DNA from: Dryococelus australis
Taxonomy: Eukaryota > Arthropoda > Insecta > Phasmatodea > Phasmatidae
Assembly: GCA_029891345.1 (NCBI GenBank)
Contig: CM056993.1
Location: 224,697,924-224,761,923, forward strand
Reading direction: 5' to 3'
DNA length: 64,000 nucleotides
Within the stretch, counting starts at the first letter, position 1. Each line of letters starts with the position of its first letter. The position numbers and the translations under genes are program-made. Shown here piece by piece: positions 23,305 to 36,420 of this stretch. Under the pieces are notes generated by a model. That model had not been told where the DNA came from and searched no databases. It saw nothing but the letters and a program-made list of their open reading frames with translations.

Positions 23305-26300
23305 AGAGAGAAGCATGTGAAAAATTTAAGTTTTTGTGTTATAATATGTGGAAAAATCAACCGATTAGTAGCAGATTCATTAACCAAGAAATACGACGGT
23401 ATCCCATATAAACATAAATGTTTTAAGGGTAAAGACACTTGTTCTTGAGATGGCTGGCCTTCGGAAAATTTTTTAATACTGTTCTTTATTTACAAATCCA
23501 TCCTTTGTGTGTTAGCAACAACCTATACGACCACCATCAAGTTTATCTAAAAAGAGCGTCTTTTGTCCAACATTTTTTAAGATAGCGTCACTTTGATATT
23601 TCCAACCGATTACTTCCGAATATAGCAAATAAATATTAACACAGTAGGCCATGTAAACTTATTGAAGTTAATCAAGCCATTATTTTCAAAAGATGGCAAT
23701 AAAATCTATGTATACATATTATTATAACACACGTGTTCCTTCTATCTCAGGCTACTTCAGCATACGTCATTAAACTTAACTGTGTACATATTTAGGTGAA
23801 AGTAAGTTAATAAATTAAAATAGTAATTTTGTTGATGGTAATATCTCCATTGAAAATAGGGTATTTTCCCCCAATTTTTAATGGATTTTTAATTAAAGAC
23901 TTGTGTCAAACCTTTTTTTCCTTAGAGTTAAGGAATATTTCCATACATTTTTTAATTTAAGGCGCATTTGTAGGGGGAATTTTCCTTTAAATGCAAAGGT
24001 GGCGTGCTTCTCTAGCATACAAGGAATTTTTTCTTCAAATTTAATTTTTCATATAAACAATAGACCCAATGACAATATAATGGCGATTATCTATTTATAC
24101 GCTTGTTTATAGTTAGAGGAAATACAGAGTGTAAGATTTAGTTTTGTTTATTCAATATAATATCTTGCCTTTATTGCATGTTCAACAACCGTGACAATGT
24201 AATCATAAATTAAAATATTGTAATTCACACTTTTAAAAACAAAAAAATGGATACCTGGTGAAACGTAAACTTGTATATTAAAGACTTTAATTTTCGACAA
24301 TTCTACAACTTTAACGAAGTATTACTTGTCTCTAGAATGTAAGGGAACTTGAAGGTACTCCATCTCACATAGTGAATGGCGGTTGAAGTCAAACTGAACG
24401 ATGTCAACACGAAATAACCTCACTTAAATTCTCGAAGAGCTCGCGTAACATCGGAATAGGCAGTTTTGGCTCTTGTCTTAATCTCCAGTCGTAGGTAGGC
24501 TGCTTGCTGAGACGTAAAAAGCCAAGTTGGACCAACTTTTCAAGAGCACTTACGTTGCGGCTAAGTTTTGGTCACGTGGGCGCGTTACGACGTACTACGG
24601 ACGAGGCTTTAGGGTTTAAAATGTAACATTTTACCACTGTCAGATAACTTCTTGAAAGTCCTATATGACGGGTTGCGTTGCAGCTAACCAAGTTTTACAT
24701 TTAAGGGTGAAAAATTAAGAACAGTGCTAATATTTTAGAAGAATGTCCTGCATTCATGGAAAAAATATACAGTGACGTAACTATCTGGTACGAAAACTGA
24801 CACTTTTTCCAGAATACTGACAGCATTTATGCTTTGCCATAGTTGGTCAGTAATTACGGAAATTTATCATCGTCTAGCGGATCCTTGCCTTGTGCTTTCC
24901 GGTATGATGAGGAGTTTGGGATGTTAGGCTGGTACTATTCCCATAACTTGAACTTTTTATTTCGTAAATTTAATTACAATAACTGTCTAATAATATGATT
25001 TTGTTGAAAAAAATGTATTTATAGCATATCCGTAAATTTGAAATTTTTGCAAATATTTATGTTTTATCATTGGATATTTTGAAAGAAAGAATATTTCGAT
25101 TTCTTAAATAATAGAGTTTCCTGTGTGAATTAAATTGCACAAATTGTAGAGAAAATAAACGAATAAAATAAACGATTGTGTTCCAAAATAAAATGGAAAT
25201 GTTTTGGTTGGAAACTATCGACAGTGGAAGATCTGTTACTTTAAGTGCGATAACCGGTGGACGTCGCTGTTATTAATGGTAAAATTTATTGAACAAAAGT
25301 ATTGTAAAATTAACTTCCACTTAAACATCGTGTAATTGTACCTGTTCTATACTAGCACATTATGGCTGCCATGAAAATATATTTAATGAGTAGTCTGAGC
25401 AATTACGAGCATACGCCATCGCGAACACTTCGTTGTCGTCTCAGTAAACCCACTAGGTAAAATAAAGTAACTTAGATTGAAAAATAACTGAGATTAAAAA
25501 CTAACATAAAATAAATAGGAATGAACGAGTCTCAGTTATTGTCGACAAACATATAACACACATATAATTCCAAGGAGGAATCAAGTTAGATAACAAAATC
25601 ATAACGACACAGCACAACGAAAATATAACATGCATATAAACACGAGCAGAAATATAGTCAGATGACACCAGAAAAGTGATACAAAACTAGAACTGGTCAC
25701 CAAACAGATAAAGAAAAACGAAATATGAAGGATATAACCAAAAACTGGACGAACAACGAACACAGTACTAACATACACAACGGCTGGAACCGTTTGTAAA
25801 TATGGACGAAAAATAGCAGGCTTCCTTCGACGACAACATTGTATGAATTATTGAAACAAGACAAAGTTATTAACATTATCTAGCGATGCTCGCTATTTCA
25901 TAAATTAATATAATTAAAATAGTTTTAAAAATTTTATAAGGAATTTAGGTTGTGAATTTTAACACACATTTTAGAAACAGTCTTCTAGGTAACTAATGAA
26001 GCTGAAGCTATAAACTGTCATTATTATTATTATCAATAAAAAGTTTTCTCTGTCAAATGCAACGCAATAACTCCGCCAAAAAGTGCTTCGTTTCTGTTTA
26101 CAAAATGCATTCCCTATCATTGGAAGAAAACAGTATCAAATAAATTCCATGGGAATAGAAGTGACTAGTTTCAAGAAATTATCTACATACTTATATTTTA
26201 TAAAGTTATGCCGATGTAAGTTTTAAAATTTTTGTTGTTGAAGATCGTTGGATGCCAAATTTTTAAAATCCAAACTGCGTGTTTTATCCTTTTGTGTTCA

Positions 26301-28689
26301 ACAGTTATGTACGTTGTCGACTTTACTTAGACCGTAATGGCTGGTTATTAACATATTATGTCACTGTTAATATTTGCTATTGACTATTTTCTATAATTAT
26401 ATTTGTTTATATGTATATGTATATATAGGGGTAAATATTTTGAAGACCAGCATTAATGAGTAGAGTATTTATAATATTTATGTACATTATATAGGCATTT
26501 ATTATTTACTACGTAAGTACTTTTGTGGCGAGTTGCCTCTTGGCAGCGCTGCATGTCGATGGTCAGTGTTGGCGTTAGGCATACGTGGTGATATACAAGT
26601 CTTAGTATGTGAGGACGAGTCTGGTGAACATGCAGCTGGAAATAGCTGCATGTTTTATGCACAAAAGTGTGGAAGTGCATATCTATATGCGGGTATATGA
26701 AGAAGAGACTTGTCACCGCCTTACAATTATCCAGGCGAGTCAGCTTTTAGTAACGAGGTAATCAATAAATAGACGTGTAGAAAAGGTTCCCGAACTTGGT
26801 TGACTCTCATACTGCTGTTACGAGGGAAACTAGGCGTGAAACGCGTGATCGTGGCAGCCAGGCGAGCCCTTAATATACCTCGTGAAGTGAGGCAACTTTT
26901 TGTGCCCGACATACTAGTGCGTATTAATTGTCACGTGATAGTAAATTTTACTGTAACGTATTTTGAGTTTTAAATTGAAGGGCTATGTGAATCGGCTTGC
27001 AGACCTGAAGCAAAAAAGTAAAAGTTATTACCTTTCTGCTAGTCGATTTGCGACAAAATAATATTATTTATATTTTTTGCTATTTTGGAAAAGTGAAGTT
27101 AAGTGACTAACTTATGATCGGCAGTCACATGGATTTCAACGACGTAAAATTCGTCGCTTCATAGTGGCGGAAGGAGACACGTCATTTGCTGGCGTGCTTC
27201 GGCAGTCCTGGTTGGTCCGCTGGTGGAATCAACTGTTCGAGCGAGTCTGTTGACTTGTTACCTTGCGGTGAGAAGGAAATGGGGTTATACGCACCCGTCA
27301 TCGGCAGATTTGTCTTCATTTGTAACGATGTTTCAGGCTCTGTGTGATCAATTTCTTACGCCTTTATATCAGGCGGGTTTCTCTACGTATAAACTTGAAT
27401 TTTTAAATACATGTGTTGGCCTTAAAGACATGTGGGAAATGACAACTCACACGTAAGATTAACATTGTAAATGTTTTGTTACCTCAGGTTTGATTAAGCA
27501 CGCGTGATTTTAGTGTTTATTGCAATGCTCATTTTATGATGATTTGTAATGTTCAAATTTGGGAAAATTTACTAAAATCAATACTGTTGTTTATTATAGA
27601 AAGTGTGAGATTTTTTATGCAAATCACAATGGAAAATTTGTGTGAGATTTTGCTTAATAAAATGCCATGGATATAACTGCTGCGACTATCATTTCTGTAG
27701 TGATTGTTTCCCAACATCATTTTGTGTTATATTTGAAAGAATGTTAGGTTGTTATATTTATTTTGTAACAAGGAAATAGTAAGGAATTGGGTTCCAGTGA
27801 TGAAAGTGTCTTAAAATGTACTTTAGGGTACAAAGTGTAAAATTTACTATAATAGTGAGGCAGATTTTGTAGTTCACATACCCGCCAGTAGGAGGTTCCG
27901 ACAGTTACAAAGATATTCGTAGCCACTACTGCCTTGTCTAGTTTATCATGCGTTGCAACCTGTTGGTCATCGTCTACCTTTAATCGTATTTTACGCTGTT
28001 AAAGCCGTTTAAACCATTTGTCATATGTTTTCTTATAGAGTTACCGCCATACGTGTGTTCTCAATAACGATTGCCAAGTGTATTAGGACGCTAAATGACA
28101 CACCGCACTAGTGGAAGAACCACGCGTAACCAACTTACAAAGAAAATATGGTATCTATTCCTGTTCTGATTGCACCACGCATTTATGATATAACAACGCC
28201 AGACTTTATAATCCAATTATTATTTTAATTTTTTGTCTCTACCACCGATATTACTTCGAGTCAAGTCAATTGTTATATTAAAAAAACGATTTTTCTGAAA
28301 GAGGGTAAGGTGTATTAGGGTGGTTCCGACCCTGGAGTAAATCTGCATGAAACAAAAAAGTCAGTTAAATATGATTTCTAATATATTTTATGACAATTGA
28401 AATTTAATTAACTAACGCATTCACGGGTATATTAATAAGTACAACGCACCGCACTAATACAGTGGACGTGCTACAGCAAATGTAAGGTTTTTTTTTTTTA
28501 CGTTGGTACATTTAGAACTGGAGAAATTATGATTGGTGTAATTGGTAACTTTTTTCTGTCAAATAGTAATTATTTTTGGTACAGTCAGGACGTTTTTAAC
28601 ATACGGTATATTTTCCATTTCAAACTTATATGCTAAAATCACTTAAAACGATTCCATGACTTTGATGACGGCGATGATTCATAACTTAC
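23305..28689. other. 5.4 kb without a recognisable gene
   Basis: AT-rich DNA. The longest frames (23903-24112, 26453-26716 minus, 27223-27456) carry no known domain. The 27223-27456 frame is relatively GC-balanced and reads MESTVRASLLTCYLAVRRKW onward, but nothing supports it beyond being open. Confidence 0.5.
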
Positions 28690-29224
28690 TGTTATGCACT
28701 CCGCACGAGTGTGTGGAAGTGAAAGGCAGCAGTTATATGATAGCGAGTAGCCTGCTATAAAGGACGCCGCAGTACACGCCGATATACCTATCGCAGTACA
28801 CGGTTCGCAGACTGAGGACCTCAACCGACGGTTGGGCCATTCCTAAGTGGCGAGGGACGATGCAGCGATCTGCGAGAGAGCGTCGGCGAGCTTGTGTGCA
28901 GTGAAGAGTAGGACTGATCTGCGTAACTGTGGTTTGGATGCGTGAGTGAAAAGACATTCGGGACTATGGAAATAGATAACATTTATGGAAATAATGGGAA
29001 CAGTTTAAGGGGCATTAATTAACAAGAGTAAAGCACTTGAAATAAAGATAGTAATTACAAATTGTGCTCATAAATAATAATAAAAGTTGATAGGATCCTC
29101 AGATAGGAAAATGTTTGACTACTTGTAGCACTGAGAATAAATTTAATTAATTAAGTTCTTTTATTTTAACTAAGACGTCAATCCCTCACTAACTCAGATA
29201 CGCCCCTCAGGCGTCCATGAAACA
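28690..29224 (+). repeat. 5' LTR of the Gypsy element
   Basis: About 535 bp. It shares with the 3' LTR GACAGCAGTTATATGA-like and TATAAAGG-like blocks near 28734-28765 (a plausible TATA element), GCAGCGATCTGCGAG near 28862, and the terminal ACGCCCCTCAGG block. AATAAA-like words occur near 29075 and 29135. Confidence 0.8.
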
Positions 29225-29368
29225 CTGGGGACAGAAGTGGGATGGAGGCATTTAATTGTAAGTAAAGTTAGGCTATAAGCAACTATTTAGTGTTTTCAAA
29301 CAAATTAATTAATTGGAATAAGTATTTCTGAAAATAATTAAGACTGTATTGTACAACTGACGCAGTGA

Positions 29369-30870
29369 ATGTTAACCAAGAAAACGTCTGCAGAACTGGA
29401 AACAATTCGAACATTAATTGATGTGCTATGTACCCAGATGGTTAGTGTGAGCGCAAGTGTAAATAGCTTGAAAGAAGATGTAAATAACCAAGTTGATAGA
29501 GGAAATGAGACAGTAAATAAACAATTTCTTAAAAGATATGTGAATAAAGATACGCAATATAAAAACCAAATTTGTTCAGTAATAGCAAGTGTAAACCAGA
29601 ACTGTAATATCATGAAAACTAATGGAGGTGATTTAGTTGATAAGAATAAAGACACCTTTAATGAGAATGTTGACCGGAATATTGACTCTGGTAATGAGAA
29701 TGTGGACAGTAAAATTGACTCTGTTAATCAGGACGTAGTCAGGAAAATAGATAGCATTAGAGAATTAGTAGACACGAGAATTGATGATGTGAATGAAATA
29801 GAGAAGAGGGTCAGCGGAAGTATAGAGAGTGCTATGAAGAAGGAATGTTAGAAATTTATTTAGCAGCGGAGTTCAAATACTACCACATCGACAGCGAGAT
29901 AAGTGAGGAATCACTGGAAGTCGAGACCAATACAGCAACCTCAGAGGAGAGCAAGATGATCTGCACGGCAATGGAGTTGCGTAACAAGGAGCGGGGAAGG
30001 GGGTCCTAATTAAGCCAGCCCATTATGTTGGCCAGACTACTTGGCAGGAGTATTAAAACCATTTTGAAATAGTCGTCACATTAAATAACTGGACAACCGA
30101 ACAGCGGACTTACTAACCCGCGGCTTTACTGAGAGTCCCAGCACTCACCATACTCCAATGTATGCCAGAGCGACATAGATTGGAGTACCCCACACTGTGT
30201 CGGCCTTGGAACTACGTTTCGGCGACCGATACCTGCGACATGCCCAACATGTCCAACTGCGAAGACACATCAAGCCACCAGGGGAGCGAATGCAGGAGCT
30301 ATGGCATCACGACATGCCCACCATGCCAAACTGCGAAGCCACATCAAGCCACCAAGGGAGCGACTGCAGGAGCTATGGGAACACGAAATGCCCACCATGC
30401 CCAACTGCGAAGCCACATCAAGCCATCAAGGGAGCGACTGCAGGAGCTATGGCAACACGACATGCTGCTCTCCCACCTACCCCTGGAAGGGTGCTTTAAT
30501 GAGTGACGTGACATCATAGCAGTCTGCTTCTTCATCGATGCCATAGCCAACACAGAGGTAGGCAAGCAGTGCTTATGACTGTACCCACAACATGCAGGAC
30601 GTTATGGTCCGAGCACTGGAGGTGGAGTCAGCATGACAGGAGGTATTGGCATTGATGCTGAACGAAGACAACTACGGTATCAATAAGACTCTGAAGGATA
30701 TGATACATTTATGAGAACTTCGCTTCCAAGGTCTGTGCTACAAAACTTCGCCAATCCCCACCTAAATGGCCTGAGTATTGCTTATGTGGACATACGAGAG
30801 CCAATTGTCCACAATATCAGCAGCAGAAACAGAAGCGATAACATAGGCAGCGGGAAGTAAATTAGAATAC
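29369..30870 (+). pseudogene. gag-like region of the Gypsy fossil
   Basis: The first part (29369-29851) is a 160-residue Asn/Asp/Val-rich helical frame with heptad-like repeats (NENVDRNIDSGNENVDSKID), consistent with coiled coil. Near 30776-30820 a knuckle of CCHC type reads YCLCGHTRANCPQ. The region between includes a 74-bp tandem repeat. Together these fit gag and nucleocapsid of a Ty3/Gypsy element. It is broken and treated as a fossil. Confidence 0.7.
30250..30470 (+). repeat. 74-bp tandem repeat, three units, within the gag-like region
   Basis: CTGCGAAG-CACATCAAGCCA starts units at 30257, 30331 and 30405, an exact 74-base period. Each unit also has GGGAGCGACTGCAGGAGCTA. Units are over 90% alike. 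Because 74 is not a multiple of three, each unit is read in a different frame, and all three frames are locally open. Confidence 0.88.
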
Positions 30871-30939
30871 CGCACGTTCGGAAAACTTGTTAACATCGAT
30901 CTAAGGAAGTGAAGGTCGGTGACTGCTAGAGGGAATGCC

Positions 30940-33900
30940 CAATGTTCATAGATGTACGGTTAGTGAAAGAGGATTTGGATGCAATACTTGTGGAGGAGAG
31001 ACTGAATGATGTTCCTTGCCAGATGTTCGTTGACACTGGGGAGACCATAACAGTAGTGAGACCAAAGATCATAGGGGATCCCCCCAAATGAGCACCCGAT
31101 GGAACGATGCTGTTAGACTACTGTAATAGGTGAGACTACACCAGTTTAAGGTAAGAGGAAAGTGGTCGTGAAGCTTGGTGACTTCAGCATAGAGCACGAT
31201 TTTCTCATAGCATAAATAGCGTATGAATGTATTTTGAGGTTTGATGTACTACATAGGTTGGGTGCTGTATCGATACTCGACTTGGTGTACTACGGTAGGC
31301 AGTAAAGTGCTGGTTGTGTCAACACAGCATGATTTGTCCTCCCCAATTAGATGCCAAGTTGTATGAGGTCAACCCACTGTGCTGCCCCCTTCTAGTGAAA
31401 TTGTTATTACAGGCAGATGCCAAGGAAAGCTCATCAGATGTTTGGGTCTAATTGAGCCAGAAGAGGGGATTGTCATCCTGCCAGGTAAATTCGTTGTAGC
31501 AAGGACTTTGGTATCTTCTATTTTGACAGTTGTACATTTAGAATTATACATTTGTTTGATAGTGCCATTCGTCTTGACGAGGGGGCTTTGATAGGTGTTT
31601 GGAAGCAGATTACACAGGTGCTTCCAAATGTTCCAGAAGATAAGAGCTAAACAAAGAGAATATCATTTACTAGAAATACTGGAGGAAGTGTTAGGAAAAA
31701 CCAAAGTAAATCTTAACTGGTTACAGGAGATGGCTGTCTTTACTGCAGAGAAGTAGGGGTACTTCTCGTGTGGACCAAATGACTTTAGACAGACTAAAGT
31801 CACCTTCCACCACATTGATACAGGAGATGCCATTAAGACAACTGCCACTAGCTTCATGTGAGGCACTTGAGGGAATTCTGGAGGAAATGAAGGATCTAAA
31901 TGTGATAGAAACATCATTTAGTCCAGGGTCATCCCCCATAATTCCTGTTAATAAGAAAGCTGGCTCTCAGAGGTTTTACGTAGATTATCGTGAGGTTAAT
32001 ATTGTGAACAAGACAGTCTTCTCTCTGCTTCCAAGGATACATGATACAATAAACAGCCTGGCAAGTTCACTATGATTTTCTACTTTGGACATGAAGTGAA
32101 GGTACTGGCAGTTCAAGGTGTCTCCTGAGGACCAAAGGAAGACTGACTTTCGTGTCTAAAAAAAGGATCCTGGCATTTCAAAGTTATGCCTTTTGTGCTA
32201 AGCAATGCCACTGCTACTTTCGAACACCTGATAGAAAAGATTTTGCCTTTAGAAATTTGTCACGTTTACCTAGATGACATAGTTGTGACAGGAAAAACTT
32301 CCAAAGAGCACCTATCTTGCTTACAGTCTGCAATACAGAAAGTGGCTGCAGCCCACTTGAAACTAGTTACTAAGAAGTGTGACCTGTTCGAAAATAAATT
32401 AAATTTCTTAGGACATATACAGTTGACCAATGGAATCTAAACAGCTGCTGAGAAGATAAAAGCAATAATAAATAGGCTGTACCAGCCGACAAAACTGAAG
32501 TGCGGGCTTTTCTGGGATTATGTACCTATTACCATCGATTTGTACCTTGGTTCGCCACGATCGCCAAGCCACTACATGAACTGACTGAGACCAAAAGAAA
32601 ATTTAATTCGAACAGTGACTCTGAAGATGCTTTTAGTAAACTAAAGAAAATTAGGTCGTCACCACCAGTTAGAGGTTTCCCGAGATGTGAGGGCATGTTC
32701 GTTTTGGACACAGATGAAAGTGATGTAGGCATTGGAAATATATCAGGTTCAGGATGGTAAGGAATGACCCTAGAATACTTCAGTAAAGTATTAAATAAGC
32801 CTGAGAGAAATTACTGTGTTACACGCAGACAACTTCTGGCCATGGTGAAGTCAACTTCACACTTTCACCCCTACCTTTATGGCAGACATTTTATTCTAAG
32901 AACCAACCATTCTTCATTACACTGGCTACTAATGTTTAAGAACTCCGAAAGTCAAATAGCTCGGTGCATACAGCATCTTCAAGAATATGACTTTGAAATA
33001 CAGCACAAAAATAGAAGGCTTCACAGCAATGCAGATGAACAGTTTAGAGGCCATGCGGTCCATTTTGTAGTCATTGCGAACACCAGGAATAAGAGAGTGG
33101 TGAATCAACAAAGGTATGAAGAAAAAGAATTCAAGCTTCTTTATCTTGTAATTCGTCGCCTACCTGGATGGATGAGGTTATTAGGAAAGGTCAGCTGATT
33201 GATCCCACTTTACCGGCATTAATAAAGTGAAAAGAAGCTGGTTGTCGGCCAAAATGGGAACAGACATCTACCCTGAGTGGAGCAGTCAAATCATACTGGG
33301 CACAATGGAATGCCTTCATACTGAAACTGGGAAAGCAATAATTGAAAACATACATTTTTAAAGATGGTCTTTCCACAATGCCAAGTTGTATAAGTCGTAA
33401 AACAACTGCAAAATAACCGACCTCCCATGGCACAGTTCGTTGGTGCGCCACTGATCTAGGGCACGGGAGGCTCTGGGTTCGAATCCCGGGTAAAGCATGG
33501 ATATTAATTTAAGGTAGGTTATAAGTTAGTCTGTAAGCCGTCCCCTGCTAAGCTTTCAAGCAAAAACCGGGGATGTTAAAAAGCCCTTTACAAAACAATA
33601 CAATACAACTGCATAATATGGCAGTCTGTGGCATCTTTGGTGTTCATAAAACCCTCGACAGAGATATACTGAGATTCTACTGGCTTCATTGTCGGGAGTA
33701 TGTTGAGAAATTGTGCCGAATGTGGGACACTTGCACTGAGAGGAAGGTCCCAAGGACCAGAGAATAAGGTCACCTCCAGGAATACGATGTTGGAGCTCTA
33801 TTCGAAAGGATGATAGAAGACATTGTGGGTCCTTTGTCTTTCATAAAGCGAGTTAATCGGCATGTATTGGGGGCTCAAGATTATTTCACTAAGTGGCATG

Positions 33901-34679
33901 AGGTCATTCCCCTTCCAAACCAGGAAGCACGTACTTTAGCTGAGGCACTCATTGACCATGTCTTCTCGAGGTCTGGGTTGCCACTAGAAGTCCATTCTGA
34001 GCAGGGAAGAAATTTTAAAGCTGTGGTCTTCCAGAATGGTAACAAAATGTCTGGGGATGAAAAAGACTAGGGCTAGAACCTTACATCCTCAGTCAGATGG
34101 AATGGTCGAGAGGCTTAACTGCACTTTTGAACAGTACCTGTCGATCTTTGTGGTAGAAACCAAAAGGACTGGGATTCAAATATGTAATTATTTTTTCTTA
34201 CTTGCCGCTCAGCAGTTCGCGAGTCCACAAGGGTAACGCCATTAAGGATGCTGTTTGGAAGAGCGCTAAGGCTCCCCAGTGACCTGTTGTTTGGCCAACC
34301 GAGAGAAGAGGAAACTGCAGCCTCTGATTATGTCAGCGAATTGCATACCAGACTTGTTGGATTTCATGAGTTTACACGACAGCATCTCAGAATAGATAGT
34401 GACAGGATGAAGATGCGGTATGATAGGTGAATGACTGGAGAGGTATTTCAAGAAAGACAACTAGCACGGCTGTGCAACCCACATAGGAGAAAGTGGCACT
34501 TCCCGAAATTACAGAAATGTTGGGAAGGCCCCTACAGGATACTGAATAAAATCAATGATGTGGTCTTTCGGATTTGTCTTGAAGGCTCTCGGGTGAAGTC
34601 GAAGGTTGTCCACATGGACCGACTGGCACTCTGCGATGGTCCAGATGTTGCAGTGTCTGTTCATGACGAGAAGACTTGA
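30940..34679 (+). pseudogene. pol region (protease, RT, RNase H, integrase) of the Gypsy fossil
   Basis: Protease: FVDTGETITVV near 31025. Reverse transcriptase: VDYREVN near 31980 and CHVYLDDIVVTGKT near 32260, the YLDD being the catalytic box. RNase H-like: LEYFSKVLNKPERNYCVTRR near 32770 and FILRTNHSSLHWL near 32890. Integrase: an HHCC-like stretch (VHKTLDRD to CRMWDTC) near 33640-33740, a core with ALIDHVFSRSGLPLEVHSEQ near 33945-34010, and a C-terminal part with LLFGQPREEE near 34283. Order and motifs are those of Ty3/Gypsy, with integrase after RNase H. Broken fossil. Confidence 0.9.
33416..33604 (+). mobile_element. tRNA-derived SINE, family S2, nested in the Gypsy element
   Basis: About 190 bp. 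Box A-like TGGCACAGTTCG and a perfect box B GGTTCGAATCCC lie about 45 bases apart. The body contains GTAAGCCGTCCCCTGC, and the tail is CAAAACAATACAAT. Flanks are ACAACTGCAAAATA (33402-33415) and ACAACTGCATAATA (33605-33618), a 14-bp target duplication with one difference. It lies between RNase H and the integrase zinc-binding segment, so it arrived after the retrotransposon. Confidence 0.92.
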
Positions 34680-34690
34680 GGAGGAGACAG

Positions 34691-35461
34691 TGTTATGCTC
34701 TTGCTTCTTCGTATCCCGTGCGATCGAGTGGAGAGAAGGACAGCAGTTATATGACAGCGAACGGCTTGTCATAAAGGTCGCCATCACACACGTCGATAAA
34801 TTTATCTCAGGTCGCAACTCGCTGACCCTGAGAAGCTCTTATTTCTCCATTTATCACATATGAACGTAATTTTCATCACCATTACTTCTCCGAGAACATC
34901 TTGTGTTGTTGAGAACGATCTTGACGGCAACCACCTAATGTATGAATACCACAAACGCGACCTGCAAAGAGGGGGGGGGGGGGTGATTAATAGCCGAGTG
35001 TTTAGCGTCTCATGCAACTTTAAGCGACAGTTGGGCGATTTCGGACCGGCGAGGGTCGACTGCAGCGATCTGCGAGGGTGCGTCAGTGAGTTCTTGTGCA
35101 GTAAAAAGTGAGGCTGTTATTCGGGACTGTGTCCTGGATACGTGAGTGAATAGACATTCAGGATGATGGAAATAGAAAGTTTTGACTAAACATGTGTAAA
35201 TAATTGGAGCACTTTAGGGGACATTAGCAAGAGTAAAGATTGTGATAAAGACCTTAATTGAAATGGAAATAGTAATTAAATACTGCGCTCAATAAAAATA
35301 ACACGAGTTAATAGAACGCTCAGATTAATAAATAACAGATGTTTGAGTCTTTGAAGTATTGAGAACATATATACTTATTGAATTTAGTTAATAAATTATT
35401 ATTATGGCCTACATTCCTCAGGAACTCAAATAAAATACGCCCCTCAGGCTTCCATGTAACA
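34691..35461 (+). repeat. 3' LTR of the Gypsy element
   Basis: About 770 bp, some 235 bp longer than the 5' copy. The extra DNA lies mainly in about 34832-35020 and includes a poly-G run (34971-34983). It may be an insertion here or a loss in the other LTR. Confidence 0.78.
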
Positions 35462-36350
35462 CAGCAAAAGAAATTATCTGCCTAAATCTGGATTTTCCTT
35501 TTTACTAAAATTGTATCTAATCTGCTGTTCACCATCTCTTAGTCACCTTCCGGCTAAAACTGATTTGCTAAGAGACTTGCATACCTGCATGCATTTATAG
35601 TGATTTTGATTCAATCAATTTTGAAAGGTAGTTTATGTAGAGCTTTTCAAATTTGAAGAAAGTAAATAATAAGTTGGTGATTATGCACTCGTGTATGCGG
35701 GAAAAAAAAAATTAAATGATATAGTTATGCTTGGCATTTTTCCTTTAATTTTCATTGTGATAGTTTCTTCGAGAATGTCATGTATTAATAGTAGGAAGTG
35801 GGACTTCGGTTCAATTAATTATGATTTTATACGCCCGAGTGGGTCGTTAAACATGAAAGCGTACAAGTTGTACCCTAGTAAAATTTTTAAAACTTTTAAA
35901 AGTAAAAAATTGTAGAGAAAAATAGTATTATATACAAAATGTTAATGCAAATCATTTTTAAATATATACAAGATATTTATAACTACATGTCCAAATTAAG
36001 ACCATGGCATCTATGGGCTAATATAAACAGTAAATCCTTCTAGGAAAATCTTTGGGAAATTCATATCGTTTTTTTTAATATTTAAACTGAGGTTAGCAAA
36101 CCAGCGACGGGAGTTCGTAACTCCCAACACCTAAGAGTCACAAGTTGCATATCACGAAGGCAAACAGGACTGGCGTTCCATGCGGCGATCACTTGTGCGC
36201 ATGCCACCACGACATTCTTACATCGCGATATTGCTGTTTGTGTGTTGTTGGAAATAAAAAGCAATCACTTCTGGTATTCTTTGCTAATCTGCCATTGTCC
36301 ATGTAGTTTGACACACACGTGTACTAACAGGCAACCACTAGCGGCACCCA

Positions 36351-36368
36351 TGTGTGTGTGTGTATATA

Positions 36369-36413
<45 letters not shown>
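36351..36413. repeat. (TG)n(TA)n microsatellite
   Basis: A compound dinucleotide array, mostly uninterrupted TA. Confidence 0.95.

Positions 36414-36420
<7 letters not shown>

Larger units (their letters stand above)
28690..35461 (+). mobile_element. Ty3/Gypsy LTR retrotransposon, degenerate fossil
   Basis: An LTR-like pair begins TGTTATGC at 28690 and 34691 and ends at CGCCCCTCAGG-(G/T)TCCATG-AACA at 29224 and 35461. Between them lie parts in Gypsy order: a gag-like region, a CCHC knuckle, an aspartic protease with DTG, reverse transcriptase with YLDD, RNase H-like sequence and integrase. A purine-rich stretch (34678-34690) precedes the 3' LTR as a polypurine tract would. CTGGGGACAGAAGTGGGAT follows the 5' LTR, in the place of a primer-binding site. 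The copy is broken in many places (a dozen or more breaks by eye). A SINE is nested in it. The LTRs differ visibly in sequence and length, so it is old. No clear target duplication was found. Confidence 0.9.

Noticed and set aside
27223-27456. 77-residue frame, MESTVRASLLTCYLAVRRKW onward
   Set aside because: Looked mildly coding-like, but no domain, splice context or neighbour supports it.
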